A stretch of DNA of 64,000 nucleotides, from positions 1-64,000 of the forward strand of contig JANMDU010000001.1 in NCBI GenBank assembly GCA_031376455.1, given 5' to 3'. The position numbers and the translations under genes were made by a program. The notes under the pieces were generated by a model. The model was not told where the DNA came from, did no database searches, and was given only the letters and a program-made list of their open reading frames with translations. Source of the stretch: JANMDU01 sp031376455. Lineage in GTDB: Bacteria; Pseudomonadota; Gammaproteobacteria; Burkholderiales; Burkholderiaceae_C. Shown piece after piece: positions 16,702-26,297 of the stretch (position 1 is the stretch's first letter; each line of letters opens with the position of its first letter).

Positions 16702-19700
16702 ATGTCCTGTACTACATCCATCGTGTCTCTAATCGCATCCCCCAGCACACCACTTGCAGCCTCCAAGGGCTTACGTTGGTTTTCAGGTTTGGCAACTGTG
16801 CTCTGGTGGGTAAGCACCGTGCTTTTTGGCCTGATAGTTTTGGCTTGGTTCGCAATTTACAGCCTGATTGTGCCGCGAATTGGCGAATTTCGCCCGCAGC
16901 TCGAAACGAGGCTGAGCAGTGCTCTGGGCGTTCCGATAAGAATTGGCGAGATTTCGGCTCGGATTGATGGGCTGATGCCCACATTCACCATGAGCCAAGT
17001 GCGCTTGCTCGACGCACAAGGTCGTGATGCGCTGGTTCTTAAAACGGTGACGGCAGCCGTTTCGCCGCAATCGCTGTTTGATCTGGGCTTTGAGCAATTG
17101 GTCATTGAGCAACCGCAGTTGGCCGTTCGGCGTAACGCTCAAGGCCGCATTACGGTGGCGGGGCTAGATGTCTCAAATGCCAGCGCACCCGAAACTGACA
17201 CGAGCGTGGCCGCGGATTGGTTGTTTACGCAAGGTGAGATTGTGATTCGCTCGGGGACTCTCGTCTGGACCGATGAGCTACGCAGTGCGCCGCCTTTGGC
17301 ACTTCGCCAAGTGGATTTTTATTTGCGCAATCAAGGGCGCTGGCATCAAGCGCGAATAGAAGCCACCCCGCCAGCACTCTGGGGCTCTCGCTTGAGCATC
17401 ACCGGAGACCTTCGCGGCCCGCTGCTTAGCCGCAAGCAAGGCGATTGGCGAAGTTGGCAAGGCCAGCTTTATGCCGATATGCCACGGGTCGATGTGCAGC
17501 AGCTTCGCCAGTACGCACAGCTTGATGTGGATGTGAGTCAGGGGAGTGGCGCGTTGCGCGGCTGGTTAACCCTCGACAAAGGTCTCGTGCGCGCATCCAC
17601 GGTAGATGCCGCCTTGGTCAATGTGAATGTGCGGCTGCGCTCTGATCTTATGCCGCTTGAGATGAAGGCTTTATCTGGCCGCTACAACCTGCTACTGGAC
17701 GACAGTAATTTAGCTGTGAGCACAGAAAATTTGGCCTTTGAACTACGCGATGGTCTGCGCTGGCCAGGTGGCAATGTGCGATTCTCACTCAAAGATCGCA
17801 GCGATCCCGAGAAGACACGTGGCGATTTCTCTGCCGACAAGCTCGATTTAACAGCGCTAGCGCAAATCTCCGATCGCCTGCCCTTGGATGCTAGCCTTCA
17901 TGCTTGGCTGCGGGAACTCCAGCCCCAAGGCACTTTGCCGGAGTTGAAGGCACAGTGGCAAGGGAGTCTGTCAAATCTCCAAAAATACGAAGTACAAGGT
18001 AAAGCACAAGGCATCAGCTTACAGGCCAGCCGGACAGATGCCAACAACCGCTTAGCAGCGACTACAAACACAAGCATCAGCACCACGACTTTGGCTTGGC
18101 ATCCGGGCGTGCGCAACACGCAGCTGGATTTCAAATTCAACGAAAAAAGCGGCCGTGCTCAGTTGCAAATTGAGCGGGGCAGCATCACCTTGCCCGGCGT
18201 ATTTGAAGAACCGACTGTGGCGTTCGATCAATTGAGCACTGAGCTTAATTGGCAACTCAATGGCGAGCAATGGCAAGTGCAAATGCCGCTACTCAAATTT
18301 GCCAACGCTGATGCGCAAGGCGAGGCCAAGGCCAACTGGAAAACCGCCGATCCTGCCAAAAGCGCCGCGAAGTCACGCTTTCCAGGCATCTTGGATTTAC
18401 AGGGGAGTTTGGTACGGCTGGAGGGCACCAAGGTGCATCGCTATCTCCCGTCGTTCATTGCGCCAGAAGCGCGGCGCTACGTGCGTGATGCGGTGCTTGA
18501 AGGCAAAGCGAGCCAGGGCACTTTTAAGATCAAAGGCGACTTGTACGACATGCCGTTCGCGGCGCCAAACCAAGGCGAATTCCGCATTGCTGTCCAAGTA
18601 GCAGGCGCGATTCTTGACTACGTTCCGCGCTTGCTTTTACCTGCCGGCAACTTGCCTTGGCCTGCGCTCACGCAAATCAACGGCGAGCTGGTGTTTGACC
18701 GGCAATCCATGGCTCTGCGAGGTGCGACGGCGCGGATTGCGGGCGCTCCCAGTTTGGTGCTCAGTAAAGTTGAAGCTGTGATTGCCGATCTCAGCCAGAA
18801 ACAGCAGGTCGCCATCTCAGCTGATGCGCGGGGCAATGCGGCAGATTTGATCGCGCTGGTCAACACCTCACCATTATCAGACATCAGCAGCAAAGCCTTA
18901 GCACAAGCCAAGAGCGCTGGCACAGCAGATTTGAAAATGCGTTTGCTGCTGCCCATTGGGGAACTCGAGAAAAGCCGCGTGCAAGGCACTGTGACTTTAG
19001 CCGGCAACGATTTTCAATTCTCGCCTGATTCTCCCGTCTTACAAGTTGCCAAGGGGCAGGTCTTCTTCAACGAAAAGGGCTTTGGGCTGCGTGATGTATC
19101 CGCTCGTGCATTTGGCGGAGATCTGCGCTTGGAAGGCGGCAGCCGGCCCGTTAGCGGTAGCAACGATGTGAGCGTGGTTTTGCGCGCACAGGGCACCGCC
19201 ACAGCAGATGGCTTGCGCGCTGCCAAAGAGTTGGGCTACGTTTCTCGCTTAGCAGCACAGGCCACGGGCAGCGCAGCGTATGCGGCCAGTATGATGATTC
19301 GCAAAGGCGTACCTGAGATTTCCGTCAGCAGCAGCTTGGCTGGGCTCGGTCTCGATCTGCCGCAGCCTCTGACGAAAGCTGCCGAAGCCAACCTGCCCTT
19401 GCGCTATGAAAATACGTTGGTGCGCGAATCGATGCAAGAGGGCCGCAAGCTGCAAGATCAAATCAGTTTGGAACTAGGCAGTCTTGGCTCAGTGAGTTAT
19501 TTGCGCGATATATCTGGAACAGTGCCCCGAGTGATCCGAGGACGTATTGGTGTCGGTCTTGCACCCGGAGAAGTGATTGCTGCAAACGATGATCCTGGCG
19601 TTGCCGCCAATATTAATTTTGCTCTACTCAATCTTGATACATGGGAGAAATTGCTGAGCAATGCAAGCAGTGTTCCGGTGAGCTCCGTCAGCCGATCTGC

Positions 19701-20922
19701 AGCATCACAAAACAGTGCTCGCTTATCGACTGAAATGCAGATGTATCTGCCATCGATCCTGTCTGTTCGCGCGCGCGAGCTCACTGCGCAAGGCCGCACC
19801 CTGCATAACGTCGTGGTGGGCGGCTCGCGTGAGGATTTAACGTGGCGCGCCAATTTAGACGCACGCGAACTCAGCGGCTACATCGAGTATCGCCAACCCA
19901 GCGGCAACAGCCAAGGCCGCGTTTATGCGCGACTTGCTCGCTTGTCGCTTGCCGCAGCGACCGCATCGGATATCGAAGCCACTCTAGATCAACAGCCCAA
20001 TAGCATTCCCGCGTTGGATGTGGTGGTGGAAGATTTTGAATTACGCGGCACAAAACTGGGGCGTGTTGAGCTGGAAGCCATTAACCGCGAGAGTGCTGGT
20101 GTGCGCGAATGGCGGCTGTCTCGATTGAATGTGAGTCTGCCTGAGGCGCAGTTTTCTGCCACAGGTAATTGGACACAAATCGGGTCAAGTCAAAACACAG
20201 TACGCAGCGAGCGCCGACGCACTGCACTCAATTTCAAGCTCGATATCGCCAACAGCGGCGAGCTTCTTCAACGCTTTGGGCAGAGCAATGTGATTGCCCG
20301 CGGTAAGGGCGTGATGCAGGGGCAGATCGCTTGGGTTGGTGCGCCATGGGCGTTGGACAGCGCAAGCATGAGCGGCGGTTTCAACCTCAATGTCGAAAAT
20401 GGACAATTTCTTAAAGCAGATCCCGGTATCGCCAAGTTGCTGGGCGTACTCAGCCTGCAATCTCTGCCCCGCCGGCTCTCCCTCGACTTTCGCGATGTTT
20501 TCACAGAAGGCTTTTCTTTCGATTTTTTACGTGGCGACGTAAAAATCGAGCAAGGCACAGCTTTCACCAACAATTTGCAGATGAAGGGCGTTAATGCTGC
20601 CGTCCTCATGGAAGGTACGGCCAATATTGTCCGAGAAACTCAGGATCTTAAAGTCGTTGTGGTGCCAGAAATCAATGCAGGCACGGCTTCGTTAGTGGCC
20701 GCAGCGATCAATCCTGCCATCGGCTTAGGTACATTTTTAGCCCAGCTTATCTTGCGCCGTCCTTTGATTGAAGCAGCGACGCAAGAATTTCACATCACGG
20801 GCCCATGGGTAGAGCCGCAAATCACGCGGGTAAAGCGTGGCAGTGGCAGCAGTGGAAACAGCGCCGCGCAGCCTGCGCCCAGCGACCCGCCACCCACCTC
20901 GACGGGAGTCACCAAACCATGA
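16702..20922 (+). CDS. yhdP: AsmA-like giant envelope protein (YhdP/TIGR02099 family)
   Basis: A 1406-residue protein with one N-terminal membrane helix (about 28-58) and a long periplasmic region of repeating beta-rich AsmA/DUF3971 character, the architecture of the YhdP-type bridge proteins implicated in moving phospholipid to the outer membrane. The C terminus carries the AsmA-like block and a Ser/Pro tail. I start at the ATG at 16702, since the reading frame before it offers only a TTG. The glnE-yhdP-nitrilase order is familiar in Burkholderiales. The next gene overlaps its stop (ATGA), so translation is coupled. Confidence 0.9.
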   Translation: MSCTTSIVSLIASPSTPLAASKGLRWFSGLATVLWWVSTVLFGLIVLAWFAIYSLIVPRIGEFRPQLETRLSSALGVPIRIGEISARIDGLMPTFTMSQVRLLDAQGRDALVLKTVTAAVSPQSLFDLGFEQLVIEQPQLAVRRNAQGRITVAGLDVSNASAPETDTSVAADWLFTQGEIVIRSGTLVWTDELRSAPPLALRQVDFYLRNQGRWHQARIEATPPALWGSRLSITGDLRGPLLSRKQGDWRSWQGQLYADMPRVDVQQLRQYAQLDVDVSQGSGALRGWLTLDKGLVRASTVDAALVNVNVRLRSDLMPLEMKALSGRYNLLLDDSNLAVSTENLAFELRDGLRWPGGNVRFSLKDRSDPEKTRGDFSADKLDLTALAQISDRLPLDASLHAWLRELQPQGTLPELKAQWQGSLSNLQKYEVQGKAQGISLQASRTDANNRLAATTNTSISTTTLAWHPGVRNTQLDFKFNEKSGRAQLQIERGSITLPGVFEEPTVAFDQLSTELNWQLNGEQWQVQMPLLKFANADAQGEAKANWKTADPAKSAAKSRFPGILDLQGSLVRLEGTKVHRYLPSFIAPEARRYVRDAVLEGKASQGTFKIKGDLYDMPFAAPNQGEFRIAVQVAGAILDYVPRLLLPAGNLPWPALTQINGELVFDRQSMALRGATARIAGAPSLVLSKVEAVIADLSQKQQVAISADARGNAADLIALVNTSPLSDISSKALAQAKSAGTADLKMRLLLPIGELEKSRVQGTVTLAGNDFQFSPDSPVLQVAKGQVFFNEKGFGLRDVSARAFGGDLRLEGGSRPVSGSNDVSVVLRAQGTATADGLRAAKELGYVSRLAAQATGSAAYAASMMIRKGVPEISVSSSLAGLGLDLPQPLTKAAEANLPLRYENTLVRESMQEGRKLQDQISLELGSLGSVSYLRDISGTVPRVIRGRIGVGLAPGEVIAANDDPGVAANINFALLNLDTWEKLLSNASSVPVSSVSRSAASQNSARLSTEMQMYLPSILSVRARELTAQGRTLHNVVVGGSREDLTWRANLDARELSGYIEYRQPSGNSQGRVYARLARLSLAAATASDIEATLDQQPNSIPALDVVVEDFELRGTKLGRVELEAINRESAGVREWRLSRLNVSLPEAQFSATGNWTQIGSSQNTVRSERRRTALNFKLDIANSGELLQRFGQSNVIARGKGVMQGQIAWVGAPWALDSASMSGGFNLNVENGQFLKADPGIAKLLGVLSLQSLPRRLSLDFRDVFTEGFSFDFLRGDVKIEQGTAFTNNLQMKGVNAAVLMEGTANIVRETQDLKVVVVPEINAGTASLVAAAINPAIGLGTFLAQLILRRPLIEAATQEFHITGPWVEPQITRVKRGSGSSGNSAAQPAPSDPPPTSTGVTKP

Positions 20923-21725
20923 AAGTTGCTGCCATTCAAATGGTCTCTGGCACAGATGCGGCCATCAATCTTCAGGTTGCTCTCGATTTCATAGCAGTTG
21001 GCGCAAAAGAAGGTTGCGAATTACTCGTATTACCCGAGTATTTTTGCTTGCTCGGCGCGCGTGATACCGACAAATTGGCGATTGCCGAAGACGCTGGCAG
21101 CGGCCCATTGCAAGATGCACTGCAACAAGCCGCGAAACACCATAGCGTTTGGATTGTGGCGGGCACTTTGCCTTTGAAAAGCACGAGTACAGATCGTGTC
21201 TTCAACAGTTGTCTGGCCTACGATCCTCAGGGCATGCAAATCGCACGCTACGACAAGATGCATTTATTTGCTTTTGACAATGGCATGGAGCGCTACGACG
21301 AGGCGCGCGTGTTGCAAGCAGGCAGCGAGCCAGTCGCATTTGATCTGCCATCGCGCGATGGACAGGTGTGGCGCGTCGGTCTATCGGTGTGCTACGACCT
21401 GCGCTTTCCCGAGCTGTATCGCGCACTACAAGCGGATCTGATCCTGATCCCCAGCGCTTTCACGCACACGACCGGGCAAGCACACTGGGAGACGCTGATT
21501 AAGGCGCGCGCGATTGAAAATCTTGCTTGCGTGATGGCGCCCGCGCAGGGCGGCACACATGCCAATGGCCGCCAAACTTGGGGGCACTCGATGGTGGTCA
21601 ATGGCTGGGGGCAAGTGTTAGCGATGCGCGAAATTGGCGCGGGCTTGGTCTGCGCGGATCTCGATCATGCCGCGATGATGCAGCGCCGCGCACAACTGCC
21701 AGCTTTGAGGCACCGTCTGTTGTGA
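20919..21725 (+). CDS. Nitrilase-superfamily carbon-nitrogen hydrolase
   Basis: A 268-residue cytoplasmic amidase of the Nit1/Nit2 branch, which includes deaminated-glutathione amidase. The Glu-Lys-Cys triad is visible in LVLPEYFC, YDKMHLFAFD and LSVCYDLRFPE. The start at 20919 overlaps the preceding yhdP stop by four bases and begins MKVAAIQMVSG, the usual N terminus. A role in repairing deaminated glutathione is plausible by family, but the exact substrate cannot be read from sequence. Confidence 0.9.
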   Translation: MKVAAIQMVSGTDAAINLQVALDFIAVGAKEGCELLVLPEYFCLLGARDTDKLAIAEDAGSGPLQDALQQAAKHHSVWIVAGTLPLKSTSTDRVFNSCLAYDPQGMQIARYDKMHLFAFDNGMERYDEARVLQAGSEPVAFDLPSRDGQVWRVGLSVCYDLRFPELYRALQADLILIPSAFTHTTGQAHWETLIKARAIENLACVMAPAQGGTHANGRQTWGHSMVVNGWGQVLAMREIGAGLVCADLDHAAMMQRRAQLPALRHRLL

Positions 21726-23821
21726 TGCTCAGCCCTGCGCGTATGCCCAACAGAATACGTCAGCAACTGGCTCGCTGGAAGACCGGCTGGATGCAGCAGT
21801 GGATGCAGCGCCGCATCGCGCTTTGGCTCGCCCTGCTACTGCTCGTGGCGGGCCTGCTTGTCACGCTGATTTGGCTCGCCGGGCGCTATGAGGCCGATCA
21901 AATCCAAGCGCGCATTGATCGTGATGCACAGGATGCAGCCAGCGATGTTCGCTCTTCTCTGACACGTAATATTCAAAACGTGCAAGCACTACGAACTGTG
22001 CTGCCACTCTGGCAAACGGACGCACAAGAGCTGCTGCGCAGCCGTCGCGAGATCGCATCTTTGGAATGGCGCGATGCCAGCTTTGCATTGATCGCACGCG
22101 CTGTTAGCCCCTATGTGAACCAAGCGCCCTCCGTGCTGAACATGACACCGCGCGACGCAGCATTCGGCGATCTGCAATTGACTTGCGAGCGCGCCCGCCG
22201 CCAAAGCGGACCGATGTATGCGCCCAGCCATTTCTCTCCCAGCGGTGCTGGCCAAGGCACAGAGCTCATCGAGATGTGCTTACCGCTCATGGCCTCTGGC
22301 CAACACCAAGGCTACGCCGTTGCTGTCTATGCGCTTCAATCGGTGCTCACTGAATTGACGGGCAAGACGACGCTGCGTGGGCAGGAGCTGTCGTTCACCG
22401 AGCCTGATGGCACACGACTAGCCATTGCAGGCACAGCGCAGCGCGGTGGGCGTATGTTCAGTGGGCAGCAAGTGCTTGATCTGCCGGGTAACACAATGAT
22501 GCTGCGGGCGGATCACTGGCGAAGCGCGCCTGATGTGTTTCCCAACGTGCTCTCTGCGCTGGTGACGCTGATGTCGGTGGCGCTCGTCACCGTGCTCATC
22601 ATGCTCGGGCGAGATATCAATCGCCGCTTGCAGGCCGAGCGCTCATTGGCCGAAGCGCTGGCCTTTCGAAAAGCGATGGAAAACTCGTTGGTGACGGGGC
22701 TTCGTGCACGCGATATGAATGGGCGTATCAGCTATGTGAATCCCGCTTTTTGCGCAATGACAGGCTTTGCGCATGACGCATTGATCGGAGCGCAAGCGCC
22801 TATGCCTTACTGGCCGCCCGAGCTGATTGATGAGTATCAACAGCGCCAAGCGGTGCGCCTGTCAAGCAACGCGCCGGCTCGCGAAGGCTATGAATCCATG
22901 TTTGTGCGCCGCGACGGCTCTCGCTTTCCCGTACTGGTGTTTGAAGCACCACTGATTGATGCGCTGGGCACGCAAAGCGGCTGGATGAGCGCAATTGTGG
23001 ATATCTCTGAGCAACGGCGCATGGAAGAAATTTCGCGCTCCAGCCAAGAGCGATTGCAAGCCAGCGCGCGATTGGCCACCATGGGCGAAATGGCCTCGCT
23101 GCTCAGTCACGAACTCAATCAGCCCTTGGCCGCCATATCGAGCTATGCCACCGGCACAGCCAACATGTTGGAGCAACCCGGCAGCGCCAGCGCGCAAGAT
23201 GTGTCGCATGCACTCGCGCAAATTGCCACGCAGGCCGAGCGAGCCGGCAAGGTGATCAAGTCTGTGCATGATTTTGTGCGCCGGCGTGAGAGCAAGTATG
23301 AAAGCGTGGCAGCACAGTCGCTGATCGACGCGGTGATGCCGCTGGTGCAGTTGCAGGCACGCAAGCTTGGCGTGCAGGTGAAGCTGGATGATTTGGCTCA
23401 TCTGCCGCCTGTACGTGTGGATCGCATCATGGTTGAGCAGGTGCTGCTCAATTTGGCTCGCAACGGGATTCAAGCCATGGAAAGCACAGATGCTGCGCAG
23501 CGTATTTTGCATATTCACGCGAAAAAACTGGGCACGCAATGGCTGGAATTTTCTATCGCAGATTTTGGCCAAGGCATCACCGACGAGACGGCCAAGCAAC
23601 TCTTCACGCCTTTTTTCTCCACGAAGGCAGAAGGCATGGGACTGGGCCTGAGCTTGTGCCGTACGGTGGTGGAGCAACATGGCGGATTTTTGCAATTTGA
23701 GGCGAATCGTTTGAATGGCCACATGACTCGCGTGTCGCGCGGCACGGTGTTTGTGTTTAGCTTGCCTGTGGCATCCACGGAGTCGACAAGTGCGCTGACT
23801 GTGGCAGACTCCATCTCATGA
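21725..23821 (+). CDS. PAS-containing sensor histidine kinase (FixL/DctB style)
   Basis: A 698-residue membrane kinase. The first helix (about 26-48) and second (about 276-298) enclose a periplasmic sensing domain of about 225 residues. A PAS domain follows (about 320-440, with GRISYVNPAFCAMTGF), then the H-box MGEMASLLSHELNQPLAAIS typical of FixL/DctB kinases, N-box VLLNLARNGIQAM and G-box EGMGLGLSLCRTVVEQHGG. The start ATG shares one base with the nitrilase stop, and the 3' end overlaps the response-regulator start by four bases. The signal is unknown; C4-dicarboxylate or similar sensing would be typical for this architecture. Confidence 0.92.
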   Translation: MLSPARMPNRIRQQLARWKTGWMQQWMQRRIALWLALLLLVAGLLVTLIWLAGRYEADQIQARIDRDAQDAASDVRSSLTRNIQNVQALRTVLPLWQTDAQELLRSRREIASLEWRDASFALIARAVSPYVNQAPSVLNMTPRDAAFGDLQLTCERARRQSGPMYAPSHFSPSGAGQGTELIEMCLPLMASGQHQGYAVAVYALQSVLTELTGKTTLRGQELSFTEPDGTRLAIAGTAQRGGRMFSGQQVLDLPGNTMMLRADHWRSAPDVFPNVLSALVTLMSVALVTVLIMLGRDINRRLQAERSLAEALAFRKAMENSLVTGLRARDMNGRISYVNPAFCAMTGFAHDALIGAQAPMPYWPPELIDEYQQRQAVRLSSNAPAREGYESMFVRRDGSRFPVLVFEAPLIDALGTQSGWMSAIVDISEQRRMEEISRSSQERLQASARLATMGEMASLLSHELNQPLAAISSYATGTANMLEQPGSASAQDVSHALAQIATQAERAGKVIKSVHDFVRRRESKYESVAAQSLIDAVMPLVQLQARKLGVQVKLDDLAHLPPVRVDRIMVEQVLLNLARNGIQAMESTDAAQRILHIHAKKLGTQWLEFSIADFGQGITDETAKQLFTPFFSTKAEGMGLGLSLCRTVVEQHGGFLQFEANRLNGHMTRVSRGTVFVFSLPVASTESTSALTVADSIS

Positions 23822-24447
23822 TCAAACCCGTTGATTCGTTGGTGTATATCGTCGATGACGATGCCAGTGTGCGTGCTGCACTGGCTTGGCTGCTGCGCTC
23901 GCGCCGTCATTTGCATGAAGGCTTTGCCCATGCAGAAGATTTTTGGGCTTTGATTCAAACAGCAGCGCCGCGACAATCTTGCTGCGTGTTGCTGGATGTG
24001 CGCATGCCGGGAATGAGCGGACTGGCGTTGTTTGATAAATTACTCGCACTGCCTTGGGCCGCTACACTGCCCGTGATCTTCCTAACCGGCCATGCCGATG
24101 TGCCCACTGCGGTAGATGCAGTCAAACGCGGCGCGTTTGATTTCTGCGAGAAACCATTCTCCGACAACGCTTTAGTCGATCGCATTGAGCAAGCGCTGGC
24201 TCAGAGCGCAGCGGCCTTAGCGCTATGGCAAGGTCGTCAGCAGATGGATGACAAGATGTCCGAGCTGACTGAGCGTGAACACGATGTAATGCGCTTAGTC
24301 ACTCAAGGCTTGCCTAACAAACTGATCGCAGATCAACTGCAAATCAGCGTGCGCACCGTTGAGGTTCACCGCGCGCGTGTGTTTGAAAAGATGGGCGTGA
24401 AATCAGCTGTGGAATTAGCCAATCTTCTGCAAACACTAAGCTCTTAG
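23818..24447 (+). CDS. FixJ/NarL-type response regulator
   Basis: A 209-residue transcription factor, partner of the kinase it overlaps. The receiver has the acidic triplet VDDD, phosphoacceptor Asp60 in LLDVRMPGMSG, and Lys in FCEKPFS. A LuxR-type HTH occupies about residues 148-205 (LTEREHDVMRLVTQGLPNKL, then SVRTVEVHRARVFEKM). It has no central ATPase domain, so it acts with ordinary sigma-70 promoters and is not a DctD-type activator. A dispersed repeat begins 13 bp after its stop. Confidence 0.93.
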   Translation: MIKPVDSLVYIVDDDASVRAALAWLLRSRRHLHEGFAHAEDFWALIQTAAPRQSCCVLLDVRMPGMSGLALFDKLLALPWAATLPVIFLTGHADVPTAVDAVKRGAFDFCEKPFSDNALVDRIEQALAQSAAALALWQGRQQMDDKMSELTEREHDVMRLVTQGLPNKLIADQLQISVRTVEVHRARVFEKMGVKSAVELANLLQTLSS

Positions 24448-24459
24448 GTGCCACTCAAT

Positions 24460-24531
24460 TTGCTATCTATTTAATAGCACTTTGCGCAGGTTCTATGCCG
24501 GCGAGCGACACTTTTAGCTTAAATTCATCAG
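24460..24531 (+). repeat. 68-bp hairpin-headed dispersed repeat between response regulator and gap
   Basis: The stem TGCTATCTATTTAATAGCA is followed by TTTGCGCAGGTTCTATGCCG and a TTTTAGCTTAAATTCA tail. It lies between the convergent response regulator (plus) and gap (minus) genes. Confidence 0.85.
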
Positions 24532-24550
24532 CAACCGCTTGAATAGACAC

Positions 24551-25549
24551 TTATGCAGCCACCACGCGCGCCATCTCAAGGCATTTGTTTGAATAGCCCC
24601 ACTCGTTGTCATACCAACTGATGACTTTGATGAAGGTACTGTCTAGCGCGAGGCCAGCTTCTGCATCAAACACGCTGGTGCAGACTTCGCCACGAAAATC
24701 GGTCGCGACGACTTTGTCTTCGGTGTAGCCGAGCACGCCCTTCATCGCACCCAAGCTTTGCGCTTTCATCTCTGCGCAGATCTCAGCATACGTGGCTGGA
24801 TTGTTGAGTTCAACGGTCAGGTCAACGACCGACACATCGCTGGTGGGCACGCGAAACGCCATGCCAGTGAGTTTTTTATTCAACTCAGGAATCACCACGC
24901 CCACGGCTTTGGCAGCACCTGTGCTCGATGGAATGATATTTTCCAAAATGCCGCGGCCACCTCGCCAATCTTTGTTCGATGGGCCGTCCACCGTTTTTTG
25001 CGTGGCTGTTGCGGCATGCACGGTGGTCATCAAACCGCGCTTGATACCCCATTTGTCGTTGAGCACTTTGGCCACAGGCGCGAGGCAATTGGTCGTGCAG
25101 CTCGCATTCGAGATGATCGCTTGACCAGCATAGGTTGTGTGGTTCACGCCATAGACGAACATTGGCGTGTCGTCTTTCGATGGTGCAGAGAAAATCACTT
25201 TTTTCGCGCCCGCAGCAATGTGTTTCTCGCCTGCATCTTTGGTGAGGAAGAGGCCAGTGGCTTCCAACACGACATCCGCGCCGACTTCGTTCCACTTAAG
25301 TGCGGCTGGATCTTTTTCAGCGGTTAAGCGAATGCGTTTGCCATTGACAACCAACGTATTTCCATCGACAGACACTGTGCCTTTGAAGCGACCATGCACG
25401 CTGTCATAGGTGAGCATGTAAGCCAAGTAATCTGGCTCGAGCAAATCGTTAATGCCGACGATTTCAATGTCTGAGAAATTCTGCACTGCTGCGCGAAACA
25501 CCATGCGGCCAATGCGGCCAAATCCGTTGATACCTAACTTAATCGTCAT
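24551..25549 (-). CDS. gap: Glyceraldehyde-3-phosphate dehydrogenase
   Basis: NAD-dependent glycolytic enzyme that converts glyceraldehyde-3-phosphate to 1,3-bisphosphoglycerate. The start at 25549 (MTIKLGINGFGRIGR) has GGAG before it; the product is 332 residues. The Rossmann motif GINGFGRIGR is at the N terminus, catalytic Cys151 in SNASCTTNCLAP, and the C-terminal VISWYDNEWGYSNK is intact. Asp/Leu-type residues at the cofactor loop (GINDLLEP) fit NAD use. pgk, the next glycolytic enzyme, lies separately at 41218-42432. Confidence 0.98.
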   Translation of the reverse strand: MTIKLGINGFGRIGRMVFRAAVQNFSDIEIVGINDLLEPDYLAYMLTYDSVHGRFKGTVSVDGNTLVVNGKRIRLTAEKDPAALKWNEVGADVVLEATGLFLTKDAGEKHIAAGAKKVIFSAPSKDDTPMFVYGVNHTTYAGQAIISNASCTTNCLAPVAKVLNDKWGIKRGLMTTVHAATATQKTVDGPSNKDWRGGRGILENIIPSSTGAAKAVGVVIPELNKKLTGMAFRVPTSDVSVVDLTVELNNPATYAEICAEMKAQSLGAMKGVLGYTEDKVVATDFRGEVCTSVFDAEAGLALDSTFIKVISWYDNEWGYSNKCLEMARVVAA

Positions 25550-25585
25550 TTTTTTCTCCAAAAATTAAACTCAAAACATTCAGTC

Positions 25586-25615
25586 AAAAAGCGCAATGCA
25601 AACGCTGCACTGCGC
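25586..25615 (-). terminator. Rho-independent terminator after the PKD-like protein gene
   Basis: On the minus strand the stem GCGCAGTGCA/TGCATTGCGC (9 of 10 pairs plus wobble) with a 5-base loop is followed by TTTTTG. It lies 39 bp after the stop at 25654 and upstream of gap. Confidence 0.75.
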
Positions 25616-25653
25616 CTCTTTGCCGAAGGCTTTTTTAGTCTGAAGTGCTTCGC

Positions 25654-26244
25654 TTAGACGCGGCAGCCGAGCTGGCCTTTTTTGCTGTTGTCAAAGTAAG
25701 TTAAATCGCCTGGGCAGGCTACTTTTGGCTCGGGAATTTTCGTGCCGGCCTTGGCGGTGCAGGTGAAAGATTGCGTCTTTTTACTCACGCCAGGCTTGGC
25801 GAGCGACCAGCCTTCAGGGCAAGGTGAGGTGGGCTTGGCAGAGACCGTTGCTGGTGCGGCAGCTGCGGTTGGTGCTGGCGCAACTGCGATGGGCGTTACC
25901 GCCGCAACAGTCACAGCTTTGTTAATGTTTTTGCCGGCGCATTTCAGCGCTGAGCCGGAGCGCTTGGGCTCAGCGATAACAGTGAAGCTGCCTGCCTTGG
26001 CATAGGTGTGGCTGATCACGTAGGGTACATCTTTCGTTTGGTTGATTTTGGCCTCTTCCACACGGCCATCACCTGTCTTGATGGTCATGCCGCAGTTTGG
26101 CGTGTCGGCATTGGTGAAATCAAGCGTGATTTTCACAGCCTCACCCACTTTCGGCGCTGCGGGCTCGATTTTCAAGCCGCTCAAAGTTTGCGCTTGCACG
26201 CTGATGGCGAGCAGAGTGCCCGAGATAAGAAGCCATTTTTTCAT
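25654..26244 (-). CDS. Secreted protein with PKD-like domain
   Basis: A 196-residue protein with a signal peptide (residues 1-18, MKKWLLISGTLLAISVQA). Residues about 24-115 read as a PKD/Ig-like beta-sandwich (KVGEAVKITLDF, ISHTYAKAGSFTV). An Ala/Pro linker (about 116-140) joins this to a Cys-containing C-terminal segment with repeats of CPEGW and CPGDLTYFDN type. It lies between gap and tkt, which are commonly adjacent, but nothing ties it to carbon metabolism. The function is unknown; an extracellular binding role is a guess. Confidence 0.7.
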   Translation of the reverse strand: MKKWLLISGTLLAISVQAQTLSGLKIEPAAPKVGEAVKITLDFTNADTPNCGMTIKTGDGRVEEAKINQTKDVPYVISHTYAKAGSFTVIAEPKRSGSALKCAGKNINKAVTVAAVTPIAVAPAPTAAAAPATVSAKPTSPCPEGWSLAKPGVSKKTQSFTCTAKAGTKIPEPKVACPGDLTYFDNSKKGQLGCRV

Positions 26245-26297
26245 GATGTGTGTTCCTTGTTATGAAATGAAATCAACCAATGCATTTAACGGCACGA

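Noticed and set aside
22862..23722. 286-codon minus-strand ORF antisense to the PAS histidine kinase
   Set aside because: It runs through the kinase H-box and ATPase coding region; composition reflects the opposite strand only.
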